DNA of 64,000 bases, from contig NZ_CP062229.1 of the NCBI RefSeq assembly GCF_024707545.1, positions 5,189,501 to 5,253,500 of the forward strand, in the 5' to 3' direction. Shown here piece by piece: positions 44,062 to 52,751 of the stretch. This DNA comes from Mesorhizobium onobrychidis. Lineage in GTDB: Bacteria > Pseudomonadota > Alphaproteobacteria > Rhizobiales > Rhizobiaceae. Every line of letters begins with the position of its first letter. Position 1 is the stretch's first letter. Both the position numbers and the translations under genes were made by a program. The notes beneath the pieces were generated by a model. That model was given only the letters and a program-made list of their open reading frames with translations. It did not search any database and was not told the DNA's origin.

Positions 44062-45465
44062 ATGGCCAAATCGCGCATCCAGTTCATCTGCCAGAATTGC
44101 GGTTCGGTGCATCAGCGCTGGGCCGGCAAATGCGATGCCTGCGGCGAGTGGAATACGCTGGTCGAGGAAGGCACGTCCGGCGGCATCGGCTCGGGTCCGG
44201 CCAACACCCGCAATGCGCGCAAGGGCCGCGCCGTGGTGCTCACGACTTTGTCCGGCGACATCGAGGACGCGCCGCGCATCGTCTCCGGCATCGGCGAACT
44301 CGACCGCGCCACCGGCGGCGGCTTCGTGCGCGGCTCGGCCCTGCTGGTCGGCGGCGATCCCGGCATCGGCAAGTCGACGCTGTTGACCCAGGCTGCCGCA
44401 GCACTGGCGTCCAAGGGCCACCGCATCGTCTACGTCTCGGGCGAAGAGGCGGTTGCCCAGATCAGGCTGCGTGCGCAGCGGCTCGGCGTCGCCGATACTC
44501 CGGTGGAGCTTGCCGCCGAAACCAATGTCGAGGACATCCTCGCCACCATTGCCGACGGCAAGCGGCCGGATTTGGTGATTCTGGATTCGATCCAGACCTT
44601 GTGGACCGACATGGCCGATTCGGCGCCCGGCACCGTCACCCAGGTGCGTGCCGCCGCCCAGGCGATGATCCGCTATGCGAAATCCACAGGCGCGGCGATC
44701 GTGCTCGTCGGTCACGTCACCAAGGAAGGCCAGATCGCCGGGCCGCGCGTCGTCGAGCATATGGTCGACGCGGTGCTCTATTTCGAGGGCGAAGGCGGCC
44801 ACCACTACCGCATCCTGCGCACGGTCAAGAACCGCTTCGGACCGACCGACGAGATCGGCGTCTTCGAAATGTCTGATATGGGCCTGCGCGAGGTCGCCAA
44901 TCCGTCCGAGCTTTTTCTCGGCGAACGCCATGCGAAAGCGCCGGGCGCCGCGGTTTTCGCCGGCATGGAAGGCACTCGACCGGTGCTGGTCGAGATCCAG
45001 GCGCTGGTGGCGCCGTCGTCGCTGGGCACGCCGCGCCGCGCCGTCGTCGGTTGGGACGGCGCCCGGCTGTCGATGATCCTCGCCGTTCTCGAAGCCCATT
45101 GCGGGGTCCGCTTCGGCACGCATGACGTCTATCTCAACGTCGCCGGCGGCTACCGTATCTCGGAGCCGGCTGCCGATCTGGCGGTGGCGGCCGCACTGGT
45201 TTCCTCGCTCACCGGTCTTGCCCTTCCCGCCGATTGCGTCTATTTCGGCGAAATCAGCCTTTCGGGCGCCGTGAGGCCGGTTGCGCACGCGCAGCAGCGT
45301 CTGAAGGAAGCCGAAAAGCTGGGTTTTGGAAGCGCGGTTCTGCCCTTGGGCAGCGAGGAACTTGCCGGCGGGATAGGGGCCGGCGCTTTCCAACCCACCG
45401 AGCTTGCCGATCTCGTGGCGCGCATAGCCGGCTCACGGCGCAGCCGCGCCGACGAGCAAGAGTGA
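44062..45465 (+). CDS. radA: DNA repair protein RadA
   Basis: A 467-residue RecA-like helicase that helps branch migration in recombination. It opens with a C4 zinc finger (FICQNCGSVHQRWAGKCDAC), then Walker A GGDPGIGKSTLL near residue 95, the diagnostic KNRFG (TVKNRFGPTDEIG) near 253, and a C-terminal Lon-protease-like domain (LNVAGGYRISEPAADLAVAA). The ATG at 44062 is used; a longer reading begins inside the palindrome. cvpA follows 27 bases later. Confidence 0.96.
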   Translation: MAKSRIQFICQNCGSVHQRWAGKCDACGEWNTLVEEGTSGGIGSGPANTRNARKGRAVVLTTLSGDIEDAPRIVSGIGELDRATGGGFVRGSALLVGGDPGIGKSTLLTQAAAALASKGHRIVYVSGEEAVAQIRLRAQRLGVADTPVELAAETNVEDILATIADGKRPDLVILDSIQTLWTDMADSAPGTVTQVRAAAQAMIRYAKSTGAAIVLVGHVTKEGQIAGPRVVEHMVDAVLYFEGEGGHHYRILRTVKNRFGPTDEIGVFEMSDMGLREVANPSELFLGERHAKAPGAAVFAGMEGTRPVLVEIQALVAPSSLGTPRRAVVGWDGARLSMILAVLEAHCGVRFGTHDVYLNVAGGYRISEPAADLAVAAALVSSLTGLALPADCVYFGEISLSGAVRPVAHAQQRLKEAEKLGFGSAVLPLGSEELAGGIGAGAFQPTELADLVARIAGSRRSRADEQE

Positions 45466-45492
45466 CGCGGCTCATGAAGTGGGGCAAAAGAC

Positions 45493-46161
45493 ATGCCGAT
45501 TACGCTGCTGGACGGAATTCTCGTCGGCTTCACCTTGGTCTCGGCGATGCTCGCCATGGTTCGCGGCTTTTCACGCGAGATCCTCTCCGTCGTCTCCTGG
45601 ATAGCGGCGGCGGCTGCGGCGTTTTTCTTCTACCAACCAGTCCTGCCTTACGTTCAGCCCTATGTCGACAATGAGAAGATTGCCATGGTGGTGGCCGCCG
45701 GCATCGTCTTCATCGTCGCGCTGATCGTCGTCTCCGTCATCACCATGAGACTCGCCGACTGGATCATCGATTCCAGGGTCGGCGCGCTCGACCGCACGCT
45801 CGGTTTCCTCTATGGCGCGGCGCGCGGCATCCTGGTCGTCGCGGTGGCCCTGCTGTTCTTCAACTGGCTGGCCGGCCCCAAGGCTCCGAGTTGGGTCGCC
45901 AACGCCAAGTCGCGGCCGCTGCTGGAATCGATCGGCGCCAAACTCGAAAGCCTGCTGCCCGAGGATCCGGAAAACGCGATCCTCAACAGGCTCAATCCGA
46001 ATCAGCCGGCACCCGAGACCGGAGCCGAGACACCTCCGGCGGCGGACGCACCCGCAGCGGACGCACCGGCAACCGGCGACGATGCTCCGGCGCTCGACGG
46101 CAGCGAGACCAACGCGCCACCAGCCGACAATGCACCGGCCAATCCGGCGCCGGCAAACTGA
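45493..46161 (+). CDS. cvpA: CvpA family membrane protein
   Basis: A 222-residue protein with four transmembrane helices in the first 130 residues (ITLLDGILVGFTLVSAMLAM at the start, GFSREILSVVSWIAA next), matching CvpA, a protein of unclear role needed for colicin V production in E. coli. The C-terminal 60 residues are Ala/Pro/Asp-rich and probably disordered. The cvpA-purF neighbourhood is conserved widely. Confidence 0.92.
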   Translation: MPITLLDGILVGFTLVSAMLAMVRGFSREILSVVSWIAAAAAAFFFYQPVLPYVQPYVDNEKIAMVVAAGIVFIVALIVVSVITMRLADWIIDSRVGALDRTLGFLYGAARGILVVAVALLFFNWLAGPKAPSWVANAKSRPLLESIGAKLESLLPEDPENAILNRLNPNQPAPETGAETPPAADAPAADAPATGDDAPALDGSETNAPPADNAPANPAPAN

Positions 46162-46239
46162 CGATCATGTGAAAGCCGCAAACTCTACGTTGCTCTCGAG
46201 CAGTCATCACACTATATAGCGACTTTAGCGGAGCTGAAG

Positions 46240-47709
46240 ATGGCAGACGCAGACGACGTGCTTTCCGCCGAGGCTGACGATCATTTCCATGACGAATGCG
46301 GTGTGTTCGGTATTTTTGGCCGGCAGGACGCTGCGGCTATCGTCACGCTCGGCCTGCATGCGTTGCAGCATCGCGGCCAGGAAGCGGCGGGTATCGTTTC
46401 CTACGACGGCACCCAGTTCCATGTCGAACATCATGTCGGCCTGATCGGCGATACGTTCACCAAACAGCGCGTCATCGACAGCCTGCAAGGCAACCGCGCC
46501 ATCGGCCACACGCGCTACGCCACCACAGGCGGTGCCGGCCAGCGCAACATCCAGCCGTTTTTCGCCGAGCTCGCCGATGGCGGCTTCGCCGTCGCCCACA
46601 ACGGCAACCTCACCAACGCCATGACTGTGCAGCGCGCGCTTCAGAAACAGGGCGCGATCTTCTCGTCGACCTCCGACACCGAGACGCTGCTGCATCTGGT
46701 CGCCACCAGCAGGGAACGCGATCTCAACTCGCGCTTCATCGATGCGGTGCGCCAGGTCGAAGGCGCCTTCTCGCTGGTGGCGATGACTTCAAAGAAGATG
46801 ATCGGCTGCCGCGATCCGCTCGGTATCCGGCCGCTGGTGCTCGGCGATCTCGACGGCGCCTGGATCCTGGCTTCCGAAACCTGCGCGCTCGACATCATCG
46901 GCGCCCGTTTCGTGCGCGACCTGAAGCCCGGCGAGATGGTCGTCGTTACCGCCAAGGGGATCGAGAGCCTGTTTCCCTTCGAGCCGCAAAAGACCCGTTT
47001 CTGTATCTTCGAATATGTTTATTTCGCGCGTCCGGATTCGTCGGTCGAAGGCCGCAACGTGTACGAGGTGCGCAAGCGCATCGGCGCCGAACTGGCGCTC
47101 GAAAGCCCGGTCGAGGCCGACATCGTCGTGCCGGTGCCGGACAGCGGCACCCCGGCGGCGATCGGCTTTTCGCAGGCCGCGGGAATCCCGTTCGAACTCG
47201 GCATCATCCGCAATCACTATGTCGGCCGTACCTTCATCCAGCCCGGCGATTCGATCCGCCACATGGGCGTTAAGCTCAAGCACAATGCCAACCGCCGCAT
47301 GATCGAAGGCAAGCGCGTCGTGCTGGTCGACGATTCGATCGTACGTGGCACCACCAGCCAGAAGATCGTGCAGATGGTGCGCGATGCCGGCGCCAAGGAA
47401 GTGCACATGCGCATCGCCTCGCCACCGACGCGCGCTTCCTGCTTCTATGGCGTCGACACGCCGGAGAAGTCGAAGCTGCTTGCTTCGCGCATGTCGGTGG
47501 AAGAGATGGCCGAGTTCATCCGCGTCGATTCGCTCGGTTTCCTGTCGATCGACGGGCTCTACCGCGCCGTCGGCGAGGCCGGCCGCGACAATGAGCAGCC
47601 GCAATTCTGCGACGCCTGCTTCACCGGGCAATATCCGACCCGGCTTGCCGACTTCGAAGGTTCGGACAATGTGCGTACGCTGTCGCTGCTGGCGGCAGGA
47701 GGTTCGTAG
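46240..47709 (+). CDS. purF: Amidophosphoribosyltransferase
   Basis: A 489-residue enzyme of the first step of purine synthesis, transferring glutamine ammonia to PRPP. A short propeptide (residues 1-19) precedes the catalytic Cys of DECGVFGIF; the Ntn-hydrolase domain has LQHRGQEAAG and GHTRYATTGG. The phosphoribosyltransferase domain has the PRPP motif VVLVDDSIVRGTT near residue 365. An SDR gene follows after about 110 bases that include a repeat fragment. Confidence 0.97.
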   Translation: MADADDVLSAEADDHFHDECGVFGIFGRQDAAAIVTLGLHALQHRGQEAAGIVSYDGTQFHVEHHVGLIGDTFTKQRVIDSLQGNRAIGHTRYATTGGAGQRNIQPFFAELADGGFAVAHNGNLTNAMTVQRALQKQGAIFSSTSDTETLLHLVATSRERDLNSRFIDAVRQVEGAFSLVAMTSKKMIGCRDPLGIRPLVLGDLDGAWILASETCALDIIGARFVRDLKPGEMVVVTAKGIESLFPFEPQKTRFCIFEYVYFARPDSSVEGRNVYEVRKRIGAELALESPVEADIVVPVPDSGTPAAIGFSQAAGIPFELGIIRNHYVGRTFIQPGDSIRHMGVKLKHNANRRMIEGKRVVLVDDSIVRGTTSQKIVQMVRDAGAKEVHMRIASPPTRASCFYGVDTPEKSKLLASRMSVEEMAEFIRVDSLGFLSIDGLYRAVGEAGRDNEQPQFCDACFTGQYPTRLADFEGSDNVRTLSLLAAGGS

Positions 47710-47766
47710 GTCTTGCTGCAATCCGCGAATTTCGCCGGTTGCAAATTTCGTCGCGATTGCTGTGTC

Positions 47767-47792
47767 GCGCCCCCTCTGTCCTGCCGGACATC
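47767..47792. repeat. Fragment of a family D palindrome arm
   Basis: GCGCCCCCTCTGTCCTGCCG plus GACATC matches one arm of the palindrome at 43843-44004 except for one missing C. Only a single arm is present. Confidence 0.7.
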
Positions 47793-47820
47793 ATAGAGCG
47801 TTAACCTTCGGAGCTGCCCG

Positions 47821-48567
47821 GTGACCCCTGCCCTCGACCTTTCCGGCCGCGTTGCGGTCGTCACCGGCGCCTCGCGCGGCATCGGCTACTTCATCGCCTT
47901 GGAACTTGCCGCCGCCGGAGCGCATGTCGTCGCGGTTGCCCGCACCGTCGGCGGACTGGAGGAACTCGACGACCAGATCAAGGCGGCGGGCGGACAAGCC
48001 ACGCTTGTGCCGCTCGACCTTGCCGACATGGCCGGCATCGACCGGCTGGGCGGCGCCATCCACGAGCGCTGGGGCAAGCTCGACATCCTGATCGCCAATG
48101 CGGCGGTGCTCGGCGTCATCTCGCCGATCGGCCATGTCGAGGCCAAGACCTTCGAGAAGGTGATGACCATCAACGTCACCTCGACATGGCGGCTGATCCG
48201 CTCGGTCGATCCGTTGCTCAGGCTCTCCGATGCCGGCCGCGCCATCGTGCTTTCCTCCAACGCCGCCCATTCGGCGCGGGCCTTCTGGGCGCCCTATGCG
48301 GCGTCGAAGGCGGCGGTTGAGACGATGATGCGTTCCTGGGCGCATGAGACGGAAAACTTGGCCCTCAGGGTCAATGCCGCCGACCCCGGCGCCACCCGCA
48401 CCGCCATGCGGGCGCAGGCGGTGCCCGGCGAGGATCCGGAGACGCTGCCGCATCCTTCAGAGATCGCCAAACGCATCGTACCGCTGGCCAGCCCTGCGCT
48501 TAGGGAAACCGGGCTGATCTTCCAGGCCAAGCACAGCCGCTTTGTTGCCTACCGGCAGCCGGAGTAG
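47821..48567 (+). CDS. SDR family oxidoreductase
   Basis: A 248-residue classical SDR starting with GTG (GGAG at a good distance). Motifs are VAVVTGASRGIGYFIALELA, DILIANAAVLG (NAAV in place of NNAG), Ser in IVLSSNAAHSA, and the catalytic YAASKAAVETMMRSWA. The usual C-terminal dinucleotide and substrate loops follow (NAADPGATRTAMRAQ). The substrate is unknown. It follows purF but probably has its own promoter. Confidence 0.9.
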   Translation: MTPALDLSGRVAVVTGASRGIGYFIALELAAAGAHVVAVARTVGGLEELDDQIKAAGGQATLVPLDLADMAGIDRLGGAIHERWGKLDILIANAAVLGVISPIGHVEAKTFEKVMTINVTSTWRLIRSVDPLLRLSDAGRAIVLSSNAAHSARAFWAPYAASKAAVETMMRSWAHETENLALRVNAADPGATRTAMRAQAVPGEDPETLPHPSEIAKRIVPLASPALRETGLIFQAKHSRFVAYRQPE

Positions 48568-48648
48568 ACGCATCGCGCATTTTGACGGAAGAATTGCGCC
48601 GCCACCGACGTTATTGGAATGCCAATTTTTCCCAAACGGAGGACCACC

Positions 48649-49278
48649 ATGCGCAGACTGCTTCTCGTCACCGCAGCTGCATCGCTAGCAGCCGTCGGCG
48701 TCGCATCCTCACAGGATGCGACGATGAGCTTCTTCGTCACCAGCGTCGGCTCGGGCAAGGGCGCCGATCTCGGCGGCCTCGCGGGCGCCGATGCGCATTG
48801 CGGCTCGCTGGCCGAAGCCGCCGGCGTCACGGGCAAAACATGGCGCGCCTATCTCTCGACCAGCGACACCGACGCACGCGATCGCATCGGCAAGGGACCG
48901 TGGTTCAACGCCAAGGGCGTCAAGATCGCCGACGATGTCGCTTCGCTGCATAGCGATGCCAACGCCATCACCAAGCAGACGGCGCTCGACGAAAAGGGCG
49001 AAGTGGTCAACGGCCGCGGCGACAAGCCCAACCGGCACGACGTGCTCACCGGCTCCAAGCCCGACGGCACGAAAATCGCCGACCAGACCTGCGGCGACTG
49101 GACGCTCAGCGGAGCAGAAGGTGCGGCAATGACAGGCCATCACGACCGCACCGGTCTCGACGATTCGGCCGCCGCCAAATCGTGGAATTCCTCGCACGCT
49201 TCACGCGGCGGCTGTAGTCAGGAGGCGCTGAGGAGCACCGGCGGCGACGGCCTGTTCTACTGCTTTGCCGTAAACTGA
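48649..49278 (+). CDS. Secreted endostatin-like/lectin-like domain protein
   Basis: A 209-residue exported protein. From the ATG at 48649 (GGAGG upstream), a signal peptide ends near ASS before QDATM. The mature protein has MSFFVTSVGSGKGADLGGLA, GADAHCGSLAEAAG, TWRAYLSTSD and WFNAKG, a pattern seen in bacterial proteins annotated as lectin or collagen NC10/endostatin-like. Four cysteines (C-x-n-C pairs, with CGDW and GGCSQ near the C terminus) suggest disulfides. Carbohydrate binding is inferred from annotation of relatives only. Confidence 0.72.
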   Translation: MRRLLLVTAAASLAAVGVASSQDATMSFFVTSVGSGKGADLGGLAGADAHCGSLAEAAGVTGKTWRAYLSTSDTDARDRIGKGPWFNAKGVKIADDVASLHSDANAITKQTALDEKGEVVNGRGDKPNRHDVLTGSKPDGTKIADQTCGDWTLSGAEGAAMTGHHDRTGLDDSAAAKSWNSSHASRGGCSQEALRSTGGDGLFYCFAVN

Positions 49279-49409
49279 GCCGTTCCAACAGACGTAGGAC
49301 ATTCACGCGGGATGTGATGCCGTGGCGAACCACCGCGCCCGGCCGCGCTTTCGTCGATTGCGCGGAGTTGATAGGATCGCCCGACTCCCACAACAAACGA
49401 GGAAATCCC

Positions 49410-49616
49410 ATGGCGGCTCCAAGCGTAGCGTTGGTCTGGTATCTGGTGATTGCCGGCCCGCAAGGCGGCATGGTGGTGCTGCCCAGCACGTTCGACACCC
49501 GCGAACAGTGCACCTCCGCCGTCACCGAATATCAGAAGCAGCCAACGCCGGCCGGCTGGTCGGTGCAGTGCGTGCCGAGCGCCTCACCCTTCGCCGACGA
49601 GGGCGAAAGTGAATAA
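49410..49616 (+). CDS. Small hypothetical protein with two cysteines
   Basis: A 68-residue protein beginning APSVALVWYLVIAG (hydrophobic, probably an anchor or inner strand) and ending in an acidic tail. Two cysteines (EQCTSAV and VQCVPSAS) may pair. The ATG at 49410 has GGA at a proper distance; the upstream extension to 49314 lacks support. No family is recognised. Confidence 0.6.
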   Translation: MAAPSVALVWYLVIAGPQGGMVVLPSTFDTREQCTSAVTEYQKQPTPAGWSVQCVPSASPFADEGESE

Positions 49617-49633
49617 AACTGGCAGCGCGCGTT

Positions 49634-50140
49634 TCAGCGGCGCGCGCTCACCGTCAGTTCCGGCCTGGCATTGATGGTCTGGAACACCACGCAGTAGCGT
49701 TCGGTCAGCTTGAGCAGCGTGTCGACGCGCTCCTGTGGCTCGTCGCTGTCGAGGTTGAAATTCAGCCGGATGGCGCGGAAGCCGACCGGCGCATCTTTTG
49801 CCACGCCTAAAGTGCCGCGAAAATCGAGATCGCCTTCGGCCTCCACCGTTGCGGCGCCGAGCTTGAACTCCAGCGCCGTCGCCACCGCCTTCAGCGTTAC
49901 GCCGGCGCAAGCGACCAGCGCCTCCAGCAGCATATCGCCCGAGCACAGTTCGAGCCCCGAACCGCCGGTTGCCGGATGCAGCCCGGCAACGGCGAGCGCC
50001 CTGCCGGTCTCGACCTTGCAGGCGATCGACTGGTCGTCGATCGAGCCCTTGGCCCTTAGCGTGACCAGCGCGCTCGACGCGTCTTCGCGATAGGCCTCCT
50101 TGAGCGGCGCCTGCATGGCCTTCAGTCCGGTGGCGTCCAT
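49634..50140 (-). CDS. OsmC family protein
   Basis: A 168-residue protein of the OsmC/Ohr superfamily, usually thiol peroxidases for organic hydroperoxides. It has the central LCSGDMLLEALVACAGVTLK with the conserved peroxidatic Cys region and a second Cys near the C terminus (ERYCVVFQTI). The ATG at 50140 is chosen over a TTG at 50146. It lies convergent with the small hypothetical gene and has no evident operon partner. Confidence 0.88.
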   Translation of the reverse strand: MDATGLKAMQAPLKEAYREDASSALVTLRAKGSIDDQSIACKVETGRALAVAGLHPATGGSGLELCSGDMLLEALVACAGVTLKAVATALEFKLGAATVEAEGDLDFRGTLGVAKDAPVGFRAIRLNFNLDSDEPQERVDTLLKLTERYCVVFQTINARPELTVSARR

Positions 50141-50271
50141 GTCCAACCCTTTCGGCAGTCGGCTTTATCGCTCGTCAGGATACTCGAATAGAACCGGCCT
50201 CGATTTCACGACATTTGGATCAGACTGACAAGCTGTCCAGACATTGCCGCGTCGTTAGACCTGGTGCCCTT

Positions 50272-51306
50272 TCATGCGACCCGGGGCCGCCACGCAATGA
50301 CGCCATCCGTCCGCGCCCGTACCTCGGGTGAGGCCAGGCAGGTGGCGACGGCCTCATAGCCGGGCGTGCCGGGGTACCGGGCGACGTACGTTGGCGAGCT
50401 GTGATTGGCGGGGCAGAGGATGATCGCTTCGTCGGTGCCGACAGCCGCCAGGTCCAGTATCGCGCAGGAGCGCGTGAGCAGAAAAAGCAGTCGACCGCCG
50501 GGGCCGCGGCGACGCAAATGGGCGATCAGGGCTTCTTGCGAAGCCTGGTCCAGCCCCCGTTCAATCATGTCGACGACCAGGATGGCCGGACCTTCGGCCT
50601 CCAATCCGGCGAGCAGAACGATCAATGCGTCCGACACCGCGGCGCCGTCCTCGACGAGCCAGGCCAGCGTCTGATCAACCCGCGACCTGAGAGCGGGGTC
50701 GGCGTCCACGCGCGCCAGAGCCGCCGCACGGCCATTCGCCAGTCGGTCCAAGCCGAGGAAGGCGGCGTTGGGCAGGGTCTCGGCCAGGCGCTGCGCCAGC
50801 CGGGTCTTGCCACTGCCCAGCGGACCGATGATGTAGTTCAGCGGTCGGATATGTCCCAGTTCGAACCGCTCGCCGCCCCAGGGCCAGGGAAGGTCGAAAG
50901 CGACGCTGAGCGTAGCCTCTGGCGCCATCAGGCGCGCCAGTTCCGCGGCGCTTGGCGCTTCGCCTCGAGCGAGGTCGTCCCGCAGGCCACCGATCTTCTC
51001 TATTACGCCGACAAGCTGGCGCAGCCGGCTCTCGAGTACTGCCTGGTGTGCGGCCAAGGCCGGCTCCATGCCCCGGGAGTCACCCTCCAACACCCGCGCC
51101 ACCTGGGCCAAGCTGAAGCCAAGCGCGCGCAGGGCCGCGATCTCTGCGGCGCGGCTCATATCGACAGGACCGTAGGCCCGCCATCCGGCCGCGGTGCGGA
51201 TCGGGGCGATCAGGCCGCGCTGCTCATAAAGCCGCAGGGCTTTGGCCGACACCCCGAGCCGGCCGGCGGCTTCGCAAGCACTCAGGAACTGGGCAGAAGA
51301 GCTCAT
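50272..51306 (-). CDS. MerR-type regulator fused to an ABC-like P-loop ATPase domain
   Basis: A 344-residue protein. Residues 7-75 are a MerR helix-turn-helix with wing (AAGRLGVSAKALRLYEQRGL, then GWRAYGPVDMSR). A helix (about 80-115) that normally dimerises MerR proteins follows. Residues 145-300 hold a nucleotide-binding domain: Walker A GPLGSGKTRLAQRL at 161, a Walker-B-like AILVVDMIERGLD at 241, whose GLD resembles an ABC D-loop, and a strand with LLFLLTRSCAILDL that matches the H-loop region with Thr-Arg in place of Thr-His. Typical MerR effector domains are 60-190 residues without P-loops. The gene is alone; its 399-base upstream region has a candidate operator. Confidence 0.85.
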   Translation of the reverse strand: MSSSAQFLSACEAAGRLGVSAKALRLYEQRGLIAPIRTAAGWRAYGPVDMSRAAEIAALRALGFSLAQVARVLEGDSRGMEPALAAHQAVLESRLRQLVGVIEKIGGLRDDLARGEAPSAAELARLMAPEATLSVAFDLPWPWGGERFELGHIRPLNYIIGPLGSGKTRLAQRLAETLPNAAFLGLDRLANGRAAALARVDADPALRSRVDQTLAWLVEDGAAVSDALIVLLAGLEAEGPAILVVDMIERGLDQASQEALIAHLRRRGPGGRLLFLLTRSCAILDLAAVGTDEAIILCPANHSSPTYVARYPGTPGYEAVATCLASPEVRARTDGVIAWRPRVA

Positions 51307-51705
51307 GAATCACCTCGTTGCTGTTGACCCCCTTCTATCGGGGCTGACCCAAGGGCCGAGTCAACAGGGATGTTAGCGGTGTGTTTCGCAGGAGCCGTGG
51401 GAGAGGGATGGTCCTTCGTGTCGAACTGACACATCGGCTTGATGAGATGAATAGACTGCGCAGCTAAGCCCTGTTCAGCCGCATCGGCCGGACGGGATGC
51501 CCTCGCCGCCAGCCCTGCCCCAACGCAAGCTCGCCGCTGGCGCAGCACCGCGCAGGGTTCTGCCCGTGTAACGTACGCCCTGACCCTGATCGTCGCGGCC
51601 GGCCTGCTGATCATCGGCAACGAACATTCCCGCAGACGGCTGTAGGATGTGGCAAAACCCCTGCTGACAGTATGGTGTCAGGACAAGGCAGCATAGTCTG
51701 GTGAC
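51307..51705. other. Upstream region of the MerR-ATPase gene and DMT gene
   Basis: About 400 bases. TGTTGAC (51322-51328) and GTCAACA (51360-51366) form a perfect 7-bp inverted repeat with 31 bases between, close to the MerR-ATPase start, a possible autoregulatory site. Near the right end, a plus-strand frame without any start codon (51568-51645) encodes a hydrophobic stretch and stops; it might be a remnant of a membrane protein gene, but the evidence is thin. Confidence 0.45.
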
Positions 51706-52599
51706 ATGACGGGATCCCTAACCATGCCTGACACCGCCGCCGAGCGCACCCTTGGCATCATCCTGGTTTCGGCGTCGGCGGCGGTGTTCGGCCTCACCGG
51801 CGTATTGACCAAGTCGATCTATGCCGACCCGCTGACCATCACCTGCTGGCGCGGCTTCGTCGGCTCGATCCTGATCACTCTCTATGTGCTTTGGCGCCGC
51901 CGCCGTTCCGGCAGGCGTGAAAGCCTGCGTCTCGGCTGGCGCGGCTGGCTGCTGGCGATCGAGGGCGCGCTGGCCAGCATCGCCTTCATCTCAGCGTTCA
52001 AATTCACCTTCGTCGCCAATGTCGCGATCATCTACGCCACCGCGCCCTTCGTCACCGCACTGCTTGCCTTCATGCTGGTCCGTGAGCGCTTCCGACTGCA
52101 GACGCTTGCCGCCGCCGCCGTGTCGCTCAGCGGTGTGGCGATCATGGTCTGGTCCGGCTTCGGTACCGGCCATCTGTTCGGCGACGGGCTGGCGCTGCTG
52201 ATGACTATCGGCAGCGCGCTCTACATGATCATGGTGCGCGCTTTCCGCGACACGCCTGTGGTGTGGGCCGGAGCGGTGTCGGCGTTTCTTTTGTTCGTGC
52301 TCGGCTGGTTCGTCACCGATCCGCTGGCGGTTTCGGCCAGAGACGCAGTGCTGCTCGTCACCTTCGGCACGTCCTTCGCGCTGGCCTCTATTCTGTGGAC
52401 GGAGAGCGCACGGCTCATCCCGGCAGCCGAATCCGGCCTGCTGGGTTCCGCTGAAGTACCGTTCGCGATCCTGTTCGCCTTCCTGTTCCTGGCCGAGGTC
52501 CCACCGGCCGCCAGCATGATCGGCGGCGCCATCGTGCTCTGCGCTGTGTTCGCCCATGCCGGGCGCGACTGGCACGTGGCGAGGCAGCGCTCTGCCTGA
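51706..52599 (+). CDS. EamA/DMT family transporter
   Basis: A 297-residue membrane protein with ten helices in two EamA repeats (LGIILVSASAAVFGLTGVLT and ALLMTIGSALYMIMVRAF start the two halves). Such proteins export small metabolites or amino acids. An internal ATG at 51724 is equally possible. The second half ends with FLAEVPPAASMIGGAIVLCA. An efficient terminator follows. It is unrelated in orientation to the MerR-ATPase gene. Confidence 0.9.
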   Translation: MTGSLTMPDTAAERTLGIILVSASAAVFGLTGVLTKSIYADPLTITCWRGFVGSILITLYVLWRRRRSGRRESLRLGWRGWLLAIEGALASIAFISAFKFTFVANVAIIYATAPFVTALLAFMLVRERFRLQTLAAAAVSLSGVAIMVWSGFGTGHLFGDGLALLMTIGSALYMIMVRAFRDTPVVWAGAVSAFLLFVLGWFVTDPLAVSARDAVLLVTFGTSFALASILWTESARLIPAAESGLLGSAEVPFAILFAFLFLAEVPPAASMIGGAIVLCAVFAHAGRDWHVARQRSA

Positions 52600-52716
52600 G
52601 AAAAACTGCCCTGAAATAAATTTGTAAAGTCATGGAACCATCATCGGGTTCAGGCATTGTTGGGTTCGACGGGTCACCCCCAAGTCCCCCCAAACCCCTC
52701 GGCCCGTCTAACCTAG

Positions 52717-52745
52717 AGCCGACCGCAAGGTCGGCTTTTTCTTTT
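52717..52745 (+). terminator. Intrinsic terminator between DMT and LysR genes
   Basis: AGCCGACC-GCAA-GGTCGGCT, an 8-bp stem with a GCAA tetraloop, followed by TTTT-C-TTTTT. It serves the plus-strand DMT gene and may also act on the convergent LysR transcript. Confidence 0.9.
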
Positions 52746-52751
52746 TGCGAA

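Noticed and set aside
51568..51645. Plus-strand frame ending in a hydrophobic stretch before the DMT gene
   Set aside because: No start codon and no recognisable family; too short to call even a pseudogene.
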